Notes: a model not told the origin generated them from the sequence alone. Numbered from the stretch's first letter, positions 46,076 through 54,869 are shown. The stretch is 64,000 bases of DNA from ZC4RG20 sp036381515 (GCA_036381515.1 DASVCR010000070.1:4408-68407), one strand, 5' to 3'. Numbers and translations: made by a program.

Positions 46076-47431
46076 GTGACGACTTCCGCCCTGTTCGCGT
46101 GCCCCCGCTGTGACCGAGCGCTCGACGAGACCGCCGACGGGCACCGCTGCGCCGGCTGCCGCGTCGAGTTCCCGCGCATCGGCGGCATCCCGTGGCTCTT
46201 CGCGGAGCCGCAGGCCGCGCTCGGCGAATGGCGCGGCCGGCTGCATTTCTCGCTGCGCCAGCTCGAGCGGCGGTGCACCGAGCTCGACGAGACGCTGCAA
46301 CGGCCCAACCTGCGAGACGCGACGCGCACGCGACTCGCGTTGCTGCGCGACGCGACGGCCGATCACGCGAAGCGGCTCGCGGACCTGCTCGCGCCGCTCG
46401 ACGTCGGCGTGCTGACCGCGGGCGTCGAGACGTATCTCGCGCTCCGCACGCGCCCGCCGTCGGACCAGGGCCTTCTGACGTACTACGCGAACGTGCACCG
46501 CGATTGGGCGTGGGGCCAGGAGGAGAACGCGCTCTCCGTCGAGCTGATCCGCACGGCGCTCGACGGCCGCGCGCCCGGCCGCACCCTCGTGCTCGGCTCG
46601 GGCGCGGGCCGGCTCGCGTACGACGTCCACATGACCCTCGGCGCCGACGTGACCGTCGCGCTCGACTTCAATCCGCTGCTCGTACTGATCGCCGACCGCG
46701 TGACGTCCGGCCGCCCCGTCGAGCTCTACGAGTTTCCGCTCGCGCCGCGCCGGACCGAGGACCACGCCGTGCTGCGCGTCCTCGCCGCGGAGTCCCCCGC
46801 CCGACCCGGGCTCGTGCACGTCCTCGCGGACGCGCACCGGCCGCCGTTCGCGAAGGGCACGTTCGACACGATCGTCACGCCGTGGCTCGTCGACATCCTG
46901 CCGGAGCCGCTCGACGCGCAGGCCGGCCGCATCAACCATCTCCTCGCGGACGGCGGCCGCTGGGTGAGCTTCGGCTCCCTCGCCTTTCACGACGCCGATC
47001 CCGCGCTCCGCTACGCGCTCGACGAGTGCATCGACGTGCTGATCCAGCAGGGCTTCGCCCGCCCCGCGGTCCTCGAGCGGACGATCCCGTACCTCGCGTC
47101 GCCGTCGAGCCGCCATGCGCGGCGGGAGGAGGTCGTCGTCTGGCGCGCGGACAAGGCTCGGCGCGTGAAGCCGCCGCCGCGCCACGAGGCGCTGCCCGAC
47201 TGGCTCGTTCGCGGCAACGAGCCCGTACCGCTCTCCGCCGCGTTCCGCGCGCAGATCATGACGACGCGGATCCACGCGTTCATCATGTCGCTGATCGACG
47301 GCAAACGGTCGCTGAAGGACATCGCGCGAGTCCTCGCCGAGCAGCGCCTGATGACGGCCGAAGAGGCGGAGCCCGCGCTGCGCTCGTTCCTGATCACGAT
47401 GCACGACGACGCGCGCCGCGGGACCGGCTAG
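46076..47431 (+). CDS. Zinc-ribbon SAM-dependent methyltransferase (N2227/CARNMT1-like)
   Basis: A 451-residue protein starting at GTG here; an in-frame TTG at 46034 would extend it into the repeat island. The N-terminus has a Trm112-like zinc ribbon, CPRCDRALDETADGHRCAGC, then PRIGGIPWLF. The methyltransferase core is TLVLGSGAGRLAYDVHMTLG (SAM loop) with VTVALDFNPLLVLIA and FDTIVTPWLVDILPEP, similar to carnosine N-methyltransferase. The C-terminal 70 residues form a helical, winged-helix-like region (DGKRSLKDIARVLAEQR). Substrate unknown. No Shine-Dalgarno is visible, so the start is uncertain. Confidence 0.75.
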   Translation: MTTSALFACPRCDRALDETADGHRCAGCRVEFPRIGGIPWLFAEPQAALGEWRGRLHFSLRQLERRCTELDETLQRPNLRDATRTRLALLRDATADHAKRLADLLAPLDVGVLTAGVETYLALRTRPPSDQGLLTYYANVHRDWAWGQEENALSVELIRTALDGRAPGRTLVLGSGAGRLAYDVHMTLGADVTVALDFNPLLVLIADRVTSGRPVELYEFPLAPRRTEDHAVLRVLAAESPARPGLVHVLADAHRPPFAKGTFDTIVTPWLVDILPEPLDAQAGRINHLLADGGRWVSFGSLAFHDADPALRYALDECIDVLIQQGFARPAVLERTIPYLASPSSRHARREEVVVWRADKARRVKPPPRHEALPDWLVRGNEPVPLSAAFRAQIMTTRIHAFIMSLIDGKRSLKDIARVLAEQRLMTAEEAEPALRSFLITMHDDARRGTG

Positions 47432-47576
47432 CGCATTCTCGACGACGCGGACGGCGACGGCCGCGCCGCGGCCTCTATGCGCCCTTTATGCCCCGGCGCC
47501 GCGGTTCGCATCGCTTTCCTATCCGTCGCCGTTTCATCCTTGCAGCAGGAGGGAGCAGGAAAGCGAGGCATCAGCG

Positions 47577-47672
47577 ATGCCGAGGTTCGCGAAAATCGTG
47601 CTCGACGTCCTGTCCGTCGTGTTCGCGGCGATCATGCTGTCGGGATTCCTCTGGCTGATTCTCGTGTTCTGA
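47577..47672 (+). CDS. Small membrane protein (31 residues), hypothetical
   Basis: ATG at 47577 opens 31 codons with one hydrophobic helix (core VFAAIMLSGFLWLILVF) after a short basic N-terminus (MPRFAKIVLD). A GAGG lies 9 nt upstream, within a purine-rich run that starts GGAGGGAGCAGGAAAG. The amphipathic-to-hydrophobic pattern is better than expected by chance in this GC-rich DNA, but there is no homology evidence. It lies between the methyltransferase and ACT-domain genes on the same strand. Confidence 0.45.
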   Translation: MPRFAKIVLDVLSVVFAAIMLSGFLWLILVF

Positions 47673-47784
47673 TACACCGATCAGCCTGGTTCGGCCGGCC
47701 TTGCACGCGCCCGGCTCCCGCACGGCCGCCCTCGGCATACCGCACCGCTTGCATGGCGGCTCGAAATCGATTCGAATGCCCGCC

Positions 47785-48072
47785 ATGCCCCACGAGCGAT
47801 CCAACCGCGTCATCGTCACCGTGATCGGCGCGGACCGCGTCGGCATCATCGCCGGCGTCTCGGCCGTGCTCGCGGAAGCGAACGCGAACATCGTCGACAT
47901 CTCGCAAACGACCCTGCGCGAGTTCTTCACGATGATCCTGCTGGCCGACCTCGGCGAGGCGACGGTCCCGTTCGACGAGCTGAAGCGCCGCCTGATCGCA
48001 AAAGGCGACGAGATGGGCGTCAAGATCGACGCGCAGCACGAGGACGTTTTCAAGTACATGCACCGCGTCTGA
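47785..48072 (+). CDS. ACT-domain protein, UPF0237 type
   Basis: A 95-residue protein starting MPHERSNRVIVTVIGADRVG; upstream in-frame starts at 47776 and 47701 are less likely. The single ACT domain has the sequence IIAGVSAVLAEANANIVDIS, FFTMILLADLG and the C-terminal QHEDVFKYMHRV that defines UPF0237. ACT domains bind amino acids. It lies 40 nt before the DUF711 gene, a pairing that is conserved in many bacteria, so the two presumably act together. Confidence 0.87.
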   Translation: MPHERSNRVIVTVIGADRVGIIAGVSAVLAEANANIVDISQTTLREFFTMILLADLGEATVPFDELKRRLIAKGDEMGVKIDAQHEDVFKYMHRV

Positions 48073-48112
48073 ACGGCGCAGCCGACGTTCCCCGATCCGA
48101 GCACCCGAGCCG

Positions 48113-49480
48113 ATGCCGCTGCCGTTCTCCCCGCAGGAAATCGTCGAGACCATCCGCATGGTGCAGATGGAGAACCTCGACATCCGCACGATCACGATGG
48201 GGATATCCTTGCGCGACTGCGCGCATCCGGATCTCGACGTCGCCGGCACGCGCGCTTACGACAAGATCTGCCGGCTCGCCGGGCGCCTCGTCGCCGTCGG
48301 CGACGAGATCGAGCGCGAGTACGGCATCCCGGTCGTGAACAAGCGCATCTCGGTCACGCCGGTCTCGATCGTCGCGGAATGCACGTCGGCCGAGCGATAC
48401 GTGCGCTTCGCGGAGCACCTCGACCGCGCGGCGGCCGAGGTCGGCGTGAACTTCCTGGGCGGCTTCTCGGCGCTCGTGCACAAGGGTGCGACGCCGGGCG
48501 ACCGCGCGCTGATCGCGTCGATCCCCGAGGCGCTCGCGACGACCGAGCGCGTCTGCGCGTCCGTGAACGTCGGCACGACGCGGGCCGGCATCAACATGGA
48601 CGCGGTCGCGGAGATGGGCCGGATCGTCCACGAGACGGCGCATCGCACCGCGGACCGCGACGGCATCGGTGCGGCAAAGCTCGTCGTGTTCTGCAACGCC
48701 GTCGACGACAACCCGTTCATGGCCGGCGCGTTCCACGGCATCGGCGAGCCCGACTGCGTGATCAACGTCGGCGTCAGCGGGCCCGGCGCCGTGATGAGCG
48801 CGGTGCGGCAGGCGCCCGACGCGGACTTCGGCGAGCTCGCGTCGGTGATCAAGCGGACCGCGTTCAAAATCACGCGGATGGGCGAGCTCGTCGGCCGCGC
48901 CGCGTCGCGGAAGCTCGGCGTGCCGTTCGGCATCGTGGATCTCTCGCTCGCGCCGACGCCCGCGCACGGCGACAGCGTCGCGCACATCCTCGAGGCGATG
49001 GGCTTGGAGCGCGTCGGCACGCACGGCTCGACGGCCGCGCTCGCGCTCCTGAACGACGCCGTGAAGAAAGGCGGCGCGATGGCGTCCGGCTACGTCGGCG
49101 GGCTTTCGGGCGCGTTCATCCCGGTCTCCGAGGACATCGGCATGATCGAGGCCGCGGCGATGGGCGCGATCACGTTCGACAAGCTCGAAGCGATGACCGC
49201 CGTCTGCTCCGTCGGGCTCGACATGATCGCGGTACCGGGCGACACGACGCCCGAGACGATCGCCGCGATCATCGCGGACGAAGCCGCGATCGGCATGATC
49301 AACCGCAAGACGACCGCCGTGCGGCTCGTGCCCGCGCCCGGCAAGTCCGTCGGCGACTTCGTCGAGTTCGGCGGCCTGCTCGGACGGGCGCCGGTCCTGC
49401 CGCTCTCGTCGTACTCGAGCGCGGACTTCGTGCGTCGCGGCGGGCGCATCCCTGCTCCGCTGCAGGCGCTGAACAACTGA
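48113..49480 (+). CDS. PFL/DUF711 family protein (UPF0210)
   Basis: A 455-residue cytoplasmic protein with the family blocks ETIRMVQMENLDIRTITMGI at the N-terminus, VNFLGGFSALVHKGATPGD, AVDDNPFMAGAFHGIGEPD and FGIVDLSLAPTPAHGDSVA. The family has a glycyl-radical-like barrel fold but no known reaction. Gene neighbour is the UPF0237 ACT-domain protein, as in most genomes. The length is normal. Confidence 0.9.
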   Translation: MPLPFSPQEIVETIRMVQMENLDIRTITMGISLRDCAHPDLDVAGTRAYDKICRLAGRLVAVGDEIEREYGIPVVNKRISVTPVSIVAECTSAERYVRFAEHLDRAAAEVGVNFLGGFSALVHKGATPGDRALIASIPEALATTERVCASVNVGTTRAGINMDAVAEMGRIVHETAHRTADRDGIGAAKLVVFCNAVDDNPFMAGAFHGIGEPDCVINVGVSGPGAVMSAVRQAPDADFGELASVIKRTAFKITRMGELVGRAASRKLGVPFGIVDLSLAPTPAHGDSVAHILEAMGLERVGTHGSTAALALLNDAVKKGGAMASGYVGGLSGAFIPVSEDIGMIEAAAMGAITFDKLEAMTAVCSVGLDMIAVPGDTTPETIAAIIADEAAIGMINRKTTAVRLVPAPGKSVGDFVEFGGLLGRAPVLPLSSYSSADFVRRGGRIPAPLQALNN

Positions 49481-49627
49481 TTCTCCGCGGCCCCGCGACC
49501 TGAGCACGCCGCGGCGCGGGACGGACCGGCCCACGGAACGCGCGTCCGCGCCGCCAACGAGACCCGGCCTCCACGTGCCTTCGCGTCCCCGATGTCGGCG
49601 AAGCACTTTACATCGCCGCATCTCCCC

Positions 49628-49665
49628 TATACCTTTAATCCCGAGGCCTAGAGAATAAAGGTATA
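49628..49665 (+). promoter_or_regulatory. Perfect 10-bp inverted repeat upstream of the TPR gene
   Basis: TATACCTTTA (49628-49637) and TAAAGGTATA (49656-49665) are exact reverse complements 18 nt apart in an otherwise GC-rich spacer. The repeat lies about 30-70 nt before the ATG at 49697, so it could be an operator near the promoter or a transcript hairpin. The regulator is unknown. Confidence 0.5.
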
Positions 49666-49696
49666 AGAGCCTGGCTGGTCTCCGGGGGAGGTCGAG

Positions 49697-51070
49697 ATGC
49701 CGCGGATCCGTTCGCTCATCGTTCGCGCCGCCATCGCTTGCGCCGCCGTCGTCCGCGCCGCAGCGCCCGCAGCCGCGATCCTGTTGCTCGTGCCCGACCT
49801 CTCCGTCGCGCAGCGCGTGCGCGAGCCCGCGACGGAGCAGGAGTCGACCCGCGCGACGCCGACGATGCGGCTCAGCCTGTTCGAGGCGCTCGGCGAGGTT
49901 CAGGCCTGCATCGACGCCGAGGACTTCGCCTGTGCCCGCGAACGGCTCGATCGGCTTGCATCGATGCGGGGACTCACCGGTTACGAGACGGCGCAGATCT
50001 TTCGCGCCTATGGCACGCTCCACATTGCCGAGGAGCGCTATCGCGACGCGATCGCGGCATTCGAGAACCTGCTGAAACAGGAAGACGTGCCGCTCGCGCT
50101 CGCGCAGCAGACGCTCTACACGGTCGCGCAGCTCTACGGCCAGGAAGAGGACTACGCGAGCGCGCTCGACGCGCTCGAGCGCTGGTTCGCGCTGACCGAC
50201 ACGCCGTCACCCGACTCCTGGGCGCTGAAGGCGCGCTTTCTGTACCTGCTCGAGCGCTACGCGGACGCGATCGAGCCGGCGCGTACCGCGCTGCGGCTCT
50301 TCGACGAGCAGGGCCGAAGCGCCGACGAGGGTCTGTATCAGGTGCTGCAGTATGCCCATCTCGAGCTCGAGCAGTTCGAGAGCGCGGCCGAGGTCGGCAA
50401 GGAGATCGTCGCGCGCTGGCCGAAGAAGCAGCACGTCGTGACGCTCGCTGCGGTTTACGGCGAGATCAGCGACGAGCTCGTGCAGCTCGCGCTGTACGAG
50501 ACGGCGTTCGAGGCCGGTTGGCTCACGAGCAGCGCCGAGCTCGTCGGCTACGCCCAGCTCCTCCTCGCCGCCGAGATCCCGTACAAGGCGGCCCGCATCC
50601 TCGAGGAAGCGCTCGAGAAGGGTGCGATCGAGTCGACGCCGGCGAGCTGGGATCTCCTGTCGCAGGCGTGGCTCCTCGCGCAGGAGAGCGAGCGGTCGCT
50701 GCCGGCGCTCGCACGCGCCGCGGAGCTCGCGAGCAACGGCGAGATCGACCTTCGGCTCGCGAGCGCATACGCGGCGCAGAGCCGCTGGCAGGACTGCGTC
50801 GACGCGGCCGAGCGCGCGCTCGAGCGCGGGCTCGATCGCGCGGACGAGGCGCACGTGCAGCGCGGCAGCTGTCTCACCGGACTGAAGCGCTTCGAAGCGG
50901 CGCGGGAGGCGTTTCGGACCGCGGCGCGCGATCCGCGGAGCCGCGACGTCGCCACGCAGTGGCTCCGCTTCGTCGAGGCGGAAGAGCTGTGGGGAATCGA
51001 GCTCGAGAACATGCGCGACACGGCGCGCGAGCTCGAGCGCGCGGCCGCGGCGCCGCGCGAGCGCCCCTAG
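49697..51070 (+). CDS. Exported TPR-repeat protein
   Basis: A 457-residue protein with a signal peptide (core AAPAAAILLLVPDLSVAQ) and tetratricopeptide-like helices through most of its length, for example AQIFRAYGTLHIAEERYRDA, YSVA-like QLYGQEEDYASALDALERWF and ADAIEPARTALRLFDEQG. Such periplasmic TPR proteins often accompany ExbB/ExbD/TonB energy systems, but none is adjacent here. GGGGGAGG lies 5 nt before the ATG. A tandem-repeat tract begins right after the stop. Confidence 0.82.
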   Translation: MPRIRSLIVRAAIACAAVVRAAAPAAAILLLVPDLSVAQRVREPATEQESTRATPTMRLSLFEALGEVQACIDAEDFACARERLDRLASMRGLTGYETAQIFRAYGTLHIAEERYRDAIAAFENLLKQEDVPLALAQQTLYTVAQLYGQEEDYASALDALERWFALTDTPSPDSWALKARFLYLLERYADAIEPARTALRLFDEQGRSADEGLYQVLQYAHLELEQFESAAEVGKEIVARWPKKQHVVTLAAVYGEISDELVQLALYETAFEAGWLTSSAELVGYAQLLLAAEIPYKAARILEEALEKGAIESTPASWDLLSQAWLLAQESERSLPALARAAELASNGEIDLRLASAYAAQSRWQDCVDAAERALERGLDRADEAHVQRGSCLTGLKRFEAAREAFRTAARDPRSRDVATQWLRFVEAEELWGIELENMRDTARELERAAAAPRERP

Positions 51071-51250
51071 CGGCCGTTCGACGCGGCCGAGACCGCGCGA
51101 GCGCTCGACGCCGCTGGAACAGCCCCGCCGCTCGACGCGGCTGAAACAGCGCGGGCGCTCGCAGCTGAAACAGTTCGGGCGCTCGACGCAGCTGAAACAG
51201 CGCGGGCGTTCGCAGCTCGGGCGCTCTACGGGGCTGAAACAACCCGGCCG
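51071..51250. repeat. Tandem 24-27 bp repeats after the TPR gene
   Basis: Units close to CGCTCGACGCAGCTGAAACA plus GCGCGGG recur about six times, with some units shortened to 24 or 15 nt. The tract lies between the TPR stop and the gdx promoter region. The period of 27 is a multiple of three, but no start codon and no Shine-Dalgarno makes it coding on the plus strand. Confidence 0.82.
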
Positions 51251-51361
51251 CAGCGGTCGTCGCGCGGGCCGTAGATCTCGCACGCCGACGCAAAGCCGTC
51301 CGCAGCGGTGCGGCTAGAATGGCCGCGCAGCATTCCACTGCGTGACGGAAGACGCCGCCGA

Positions 51362-51682
51362 ATGGCCTGGATCATTCTCCTCCTCGCCGGACTGCTCGAG
51401 ATCGCGTGGGCGGTCGGCCTCAAGGTCAGCGACGGGCTCGCGCGCCCGCTGCCCGCCGCGGCGACGATCGTCGCGATGATCGCGAGCATGGCGCTCCTCG
51501 CGGTCGCCGTGCGCACGCTGCCGCTCGGCACGGCGTATGCGGTCTGGACCGGCATCGGCGCGGTCGGCACCGTCCTGTTCGGCATCCTGCTGTTCGGCGA
51601 GTCGGCGTCGCCCGTGCGGCTCGTCTGCATCACGCTGATCGTCGTCGGGATCGTCGGGCTGCATGTGACCGAATTCGCGTAG
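51362..51682 (+). CDS. gdx: Small multidrug resistance family transporter, Gdx/SugE type (guanidinium exporter)
   Basis: A 106-residue four-helix membrane protein starting MAWIILLLAGLLEIAWAVGL. The Gdx/SugE signatures are the membrane Glu in LLEIAWAVGLKVSDG and the TAYAVWTGIGAVGTVLFGIL helix. Members of this subgroup exchange protons for guanidinium ion. A longer start 18 codons upstream adds a non-membrane Arg-rich tail and is not chosen. I find no guanidine riboswitch upstream. The last codons are duplicated just after the stop. Confidence 0.88.
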   Translation: MAWIILLLAGLLEIAWAVGLKVSDGLARPLPAAATIVAMIASMALLAVAVRTLPLGTAYAVWTGIGAVGTVLFGILLFGESASPVRLVCITLIVVGIVGLHVTEFA

Positions 51683-51786
51683 CCGCAGCATGTGACCAAA
51701 ACCGCGTAGCCGCGCCGCGCCCCTGCAAGACCGCGCAACGCCCGCCGTGCGTGGCGACGTCACGCCCGCCGTGCGTCGCGACGTCA
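51661..51786. repeat. Two tandem duplications at the convergent gene ends
   Basis: A 27-nt unit beginning GCATGTGACC and ending GCGTAGCCGC occurs at 51661-51687 (including the gdx stop) and, diverged, at 51688-51714. A 24-nt unit, CGCCCGCCGTGCGT then GCGACGTCA, occurs at 51739-51762 and 51763-51786 with one mismatch; the second overlaps the nasA stop codon. Confidence 0.8.
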
Positions 51787-54474
51787 CGCGCGGCGCTCGG
51801 CCGCGAGCAACGCGTTCAGCTCCGGCACGCACGACCCGCACGACGTCCCGGCGCCGAGGATGCGTCCGATCTCGGCCGCCGTCGTCAGTGACTGCGCGCG
51901 GATCACGTCGACGAGCACGCTGCGCGCGACCGAGAAGCACGCGCAGACGATCCCGGAGACGGCGCCGTCGCGCGGCGTCGCGCCGCCTGCGAGCAGGCTC
52001 GGCCGCATTTCGTCCGCGATCTCGGCCTCGTTGAACTGCGCGGCGAGCCACTCGCGGCCGACACCGATCGGCTCCGCGGACGCGAAGAGGCATGCCTTGA
52101 GGCGCCGCCGGTCGAGCACGGCCGCGCGATAGCGCCGCCTGCCCGGATCCGAGAGCTCGATCCACTCGCCGTCCGCGCCGAGCACCGCGCGCGACCACTC
52201 GGGCCAGGAGCTCGCGTCCGCATCGTCCGCGAACTCGATCCGCCAGCAGCCGCGGAGCCGCGTACGCACGACGTACTCGCATCCGGGCAGCTCGAGCGGC
52301 TCGCGCGACAGCACGAAACCGTGCCGCGCCGGCGCGTGACGCGTGAGCCGCACGGCGCCGTGCTTGAGCTCGGGCTGCCCGGAGATCGGATCGACCTCAG
52401 GCGCGACGAGCGGATTCACGCGGCCCCATGTCGCGAATTGCGCGTTCCAGTGCATCGGCGCGAAGACCTCGCCCCTGCGGACCTCCGTCGTCACGCGGAC
52501 GCGCGCGAGCATCCGCCCGCGCGCGTTGTCGAGCACGGCGAGCCCGCCGTCGTCGAGCGCGAAACGCGCCGCGTCGTCCGGATGCACGTCGACGAACGGC
52601 TCCGCGCGGTGGCCCGTGAGCCGAGGCGAGCGGCCGGTCCGCGTCATCGTGTGCCACTGATCGCGCGTGCGTCCGGTGTTGAGCACGATCGGCGCGGCGT
52701 CGTCCGGGAGAGTCCTCGGCGCGCGCGGCTCGATCGCGACGAGCCGAGCCTTGCCGTTCGGCGTGAAGAAGCGGCCGTCGCCGAAGAGCCGCTTCGGCCG
52801 CGCGGCCGCCGGCCCACGCCGCGCTTCATGGCGCACTTCATCGGGGACGGCCGGCAGCGGCCACTGCACCGGCTCGAGCGCGTCGTACTCGTCGTCGGAG
52901 AGCTCCGCGAGCGCGCCGATATCGAACGCGCGCGAGCCGTCGTTCTCGAACGCCGAGAGCCGCGCGTGCTCGCGAAAGATCTCGGCGGGCGAGCCGTACG
53001 CGAACGCGCGGCCGAAGCCCATGCGACGGGCGACGTCGCAGACGATGCGCCAGTCCGGCCGGCTCTCGCCGGCCGGCTCGAGGAACGGGCGCTGCCGCGA
53101 GATCCGCCGCTCGGAGTTCGTGACCGTCCCGGACTTCTCGCCCCACGCCGCCGCGGGCAGCAGCACGTGCGCGTAGCGCGTCGTGTCGGTGTGGCGGATG
53201 CAGTCCGACACGACGACGAGCGGGCAGCGCGCGAGCGCGGCCGCGACGCGATCCGCGTCGGGCATGCTGACGACCGGATTCGTCGCCATGATCCAGATCG
53301 CCTTGATCTCCCCCGTGTGCACCGCGTCGAACAGCTCGACGGCCCTCCGGCCCGGGCGCGTCGCGATGTTCGGCGCTTGCCAGAATCGCGCGACGCGCTC
53401 GACGTGGTCCGGCGAGAACTCCATGTGCGCCGCGAGCTGGTTCGCGAGCGCACCGACCTCGCGGCCGCCCATCGCGTTCGGCTGCCCGGTGATCGAGAAC
53501 GGTCCCGCGCCGGCACGGCCGATCCGGCCGGTCGCGAGATGCACGTTCAGGATCGCGTTGACCTTGTCGGTGCCGCTCGACGACTGGTTGACGCCCTGCG
53601 AGAACAGCGTGACGACCTGCGGCGTCCGCGCGACCAGCCGATAGAACTCCGCGACGTCGCGCGCGGGCACGCCGCACGCGGCCGCGACGGCCGGCACTGA
53701 AGGCGAGGACGCCTTCGCGGCGCGCAGCGCCGCCGCTGCGCCGTCGACGTGCGCGTCGATGTACTCCCAGTCGAGCGCGTCCTCGCGCCGCAGATAGCTC
53801 AGGAGGCCGTTGAAGAGCACCGCGTCCGTGCCGGGACGAATCGGCAGGAACACGTTCGCGACGTCGGCCGTCGCCGTGCGGCGCGGATCGATCACGACGA
53901 CGCGCACGTGCGGCCGCTCCTCCTTCGCGCGGCGCACGCGCTGGAACAGGATCGGATGGCACCACGCCATGTTCGCGCCGACGATCACGAAGAGCTCCGC
54001 GGCGTCGAGATCCGCATACGCGCCGGGCACGACGTCCTCGCCGAACGCGCGCTTGTGGCCGGCGACCGCGGACGCCATGCAGAGCCGCGAGTTCGTGTCG
54101 ATGTTCGCGCTGCCGATGAAGCCCTTCATCAGCTTGTTCGCGACGTAATAGTCCTCGGTCAGGAGCTGGCCCGACACGTAGAACGCGACCGCGTCGCGGC
54201 CATGCGCGGCGATCGTCTCGGCGAAGCCCGACGCAACCGCATCGAGCGCGTCGTCCCACGTCGCGCGCCGCCCGCGGATCTCGGGATGGAGCAGGCGCCC
54301 GTCGACGCCGAGCGTCTCGGCGAGCGCGGCGCCCTTCGAGCAGAGCCGCCCCGCATTCGCGGGATGCTCCGCGTCGCCCGTGATCACGACGCTCGAGCCG
54401 CCTGCGTGCGGCCGCGCCGCGACGATGCCGCAGCCGACGCCGCAGTACGGGCACGTCGTGCGGACGGCCGTCAT
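51784..54474 (-). CDS. nasA: Assimilatory nitrate reductase catalytic subunit NasA
   Basis: An 896-residue molybdopterin enzyme that reduces nitrate to nitrite in the cytoplasm. The N-terminal 4Fe-4S motif is CPYCGVGCG with the later LCSKG. Molybdenum-cofactor binding blocks include FSQGVNQSSSGTDKVNAI, GPFSITGQPNAMGGREVG and NPVVSMPDADRV. The C-terminus carries a BFD-like 2Fe-2S domain (CACFSVARSVLVDVIRAQ and GTSCGSCVPELNALLA), which is usual for single-polypeptide NasA. The start overlaps the nirD stop (ATGA). The last gene of the nas operon. Confidence 0.96.
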   Translation of the reverse strand: MTAVRTTCPYCGVGCGIVAARPHAGGSSVVITGDAEHPANAGRLCSKGAALAETLGVDGRLLHPEIRGRRATWDDALDAVASGFAETIAAHGRDAVAFYVSGQLLTEDYYVANKLMKGFIGSANIDTNSRLCMASAVAGHKRAFGEDVVPGAYADLDAAELFVIVGANMAWCHPILFQRVRRAKEERPHVRVVVIDPRRTATADVANVFLPIRPGTDAVLFNGLLSYLRREDALDWEYIDAHVDGAAAALRAAKASSPSVPAVAAACGVPARDVAEFYRLVARTPQVVTLFSQGVNQSSSGTDKVNAILNVHLATGRIGRAGAGPFSITGQPNAMGGREVGALANQLAAHMEFSPDHVERVARFWQAPNIATRPGRRAVELFDAVHTGEIKAIWIMATNPVVSMPDADRVAAALARCPLVVVSDCIRHTDTTRYAHVLLPAAAWGEKSGTVTNSERRISRQRPFLEPAGESRPDWRIVCDVARRMGFGRAFAYGSPAEIFREHARLSAFENDGSRAFDIGALAELSDDEYDALEPVQWPLPAVPDEVRHEARRGPAAARPKRLFGDGRFFTPNGKARLVAIEPRAPRTLPDDAAPIVLNTGRTRDQWHTMTRTGRSPRLTGHRAEPFVDVHPDDAARFALDDGGLAVLDNARGRMLARVRVTTEVRRGEVFAPMHWNAQFATWGRVNPLVAPEVDPISGQPELKHGAVRLTRHAPARHGFVLSREPLELPGCEYVVRTRLRGCWRIEFADDADASSWPEWSRAVLGADGEWIELSDPGRRRYRAAVLDRRRLKACLFASAEPIGVGREWLAAQFNEAEIADEMRPSLLAGGATPRDGAVSGIVCACFSVARSVLVDVIRAQSLTTAAEIGRILGAGTSCGSCVPELNALLAAERRA

Positions 54475-54869
54475 GCCCGCGCGGTGCGCGTCGTCGCAGC
54501 GGCCGGCACGTCCGCGTCCGCCGCGACGGTCTGCGCCGCGTCGTCGGCCGCGGGGGCCTCGGGCTCGACCGCGACGAGGATCCGTCCGTCCTCGATGCGC
54601 ACCGGGAAGCGCATGGTCGCGCCCTCGTCCGGCCCGGTCGCCTCGCCGCTTTCGAGATCGATGACCCAGTCGTGCAGCGGACACGTCACGCAGTGCCCGT
54701 GCACGATGCCCTGCGACAGCGGCCCGCCCTTGTGCGGGCAGCGATCCTCGAGCGCGTACACGCGATCGTCGGTCGTGCGAAAGAGCGCGATCGTGCGGCC
54801 GCGAGCGCGCAGCACGCGTGCGCCGCGGCGCGGGATGGCCTCGAGCGGGCCCACGTCGACGAGCGTCAT
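54471..54869 (-). CDS. nirD: Nitrite reductase small subunit NirD
   Basis: A 132-residue Rieske-type protein. The 2Fe-2S ligands are in CPHKGGPLSQG and CPLHDW. It forms the NADH-dependent nitrite reductase with NirB. An acidic, Ala-rich tail of about 30 residues after VAVEPEAPAADD is longer than in E. coli NirD. The start overlaps the nirB stop (ATGA) and the stop overlaps the nasA start in the same way. Confidence 0.94.
   Translation of the reverse strand: MTLVDVGPLEAIPRRGARVLRARGRTIALFRTTDDRVYALEDRCPHKGGPLSQGIVHGHCVTCPLHDWVIDLESGEATGPDEGATMRFPVRIEDGRILVAVEPEAPAADDAAQTVAADADVPAAATTRTARA

Noticed and set aside
51071..51250. Possible CRISPR array
   Set aside because: The units abut with no unique spacers of constant length, the unit length varies (15, 24, 27), and no cas gene is near.
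50207..51283. Minus-strand frame with repeated Cys/Phe/Glu/Arg-rich peptide units near its N-terminus
   Set aside because: The repeated peptide is the antisense reading of the tandem repeat tract and the rest is antisense to the TPR gene. No start signal is seen.
51240..51361. Guanidine riboswitch upstream of the Gdx-type exporter
   Set aside because: I could not find paired ACGR-loop hairpins (mini-ykkC) or the conserved ykkC core in this stretch. A covariance-model search would settle it.
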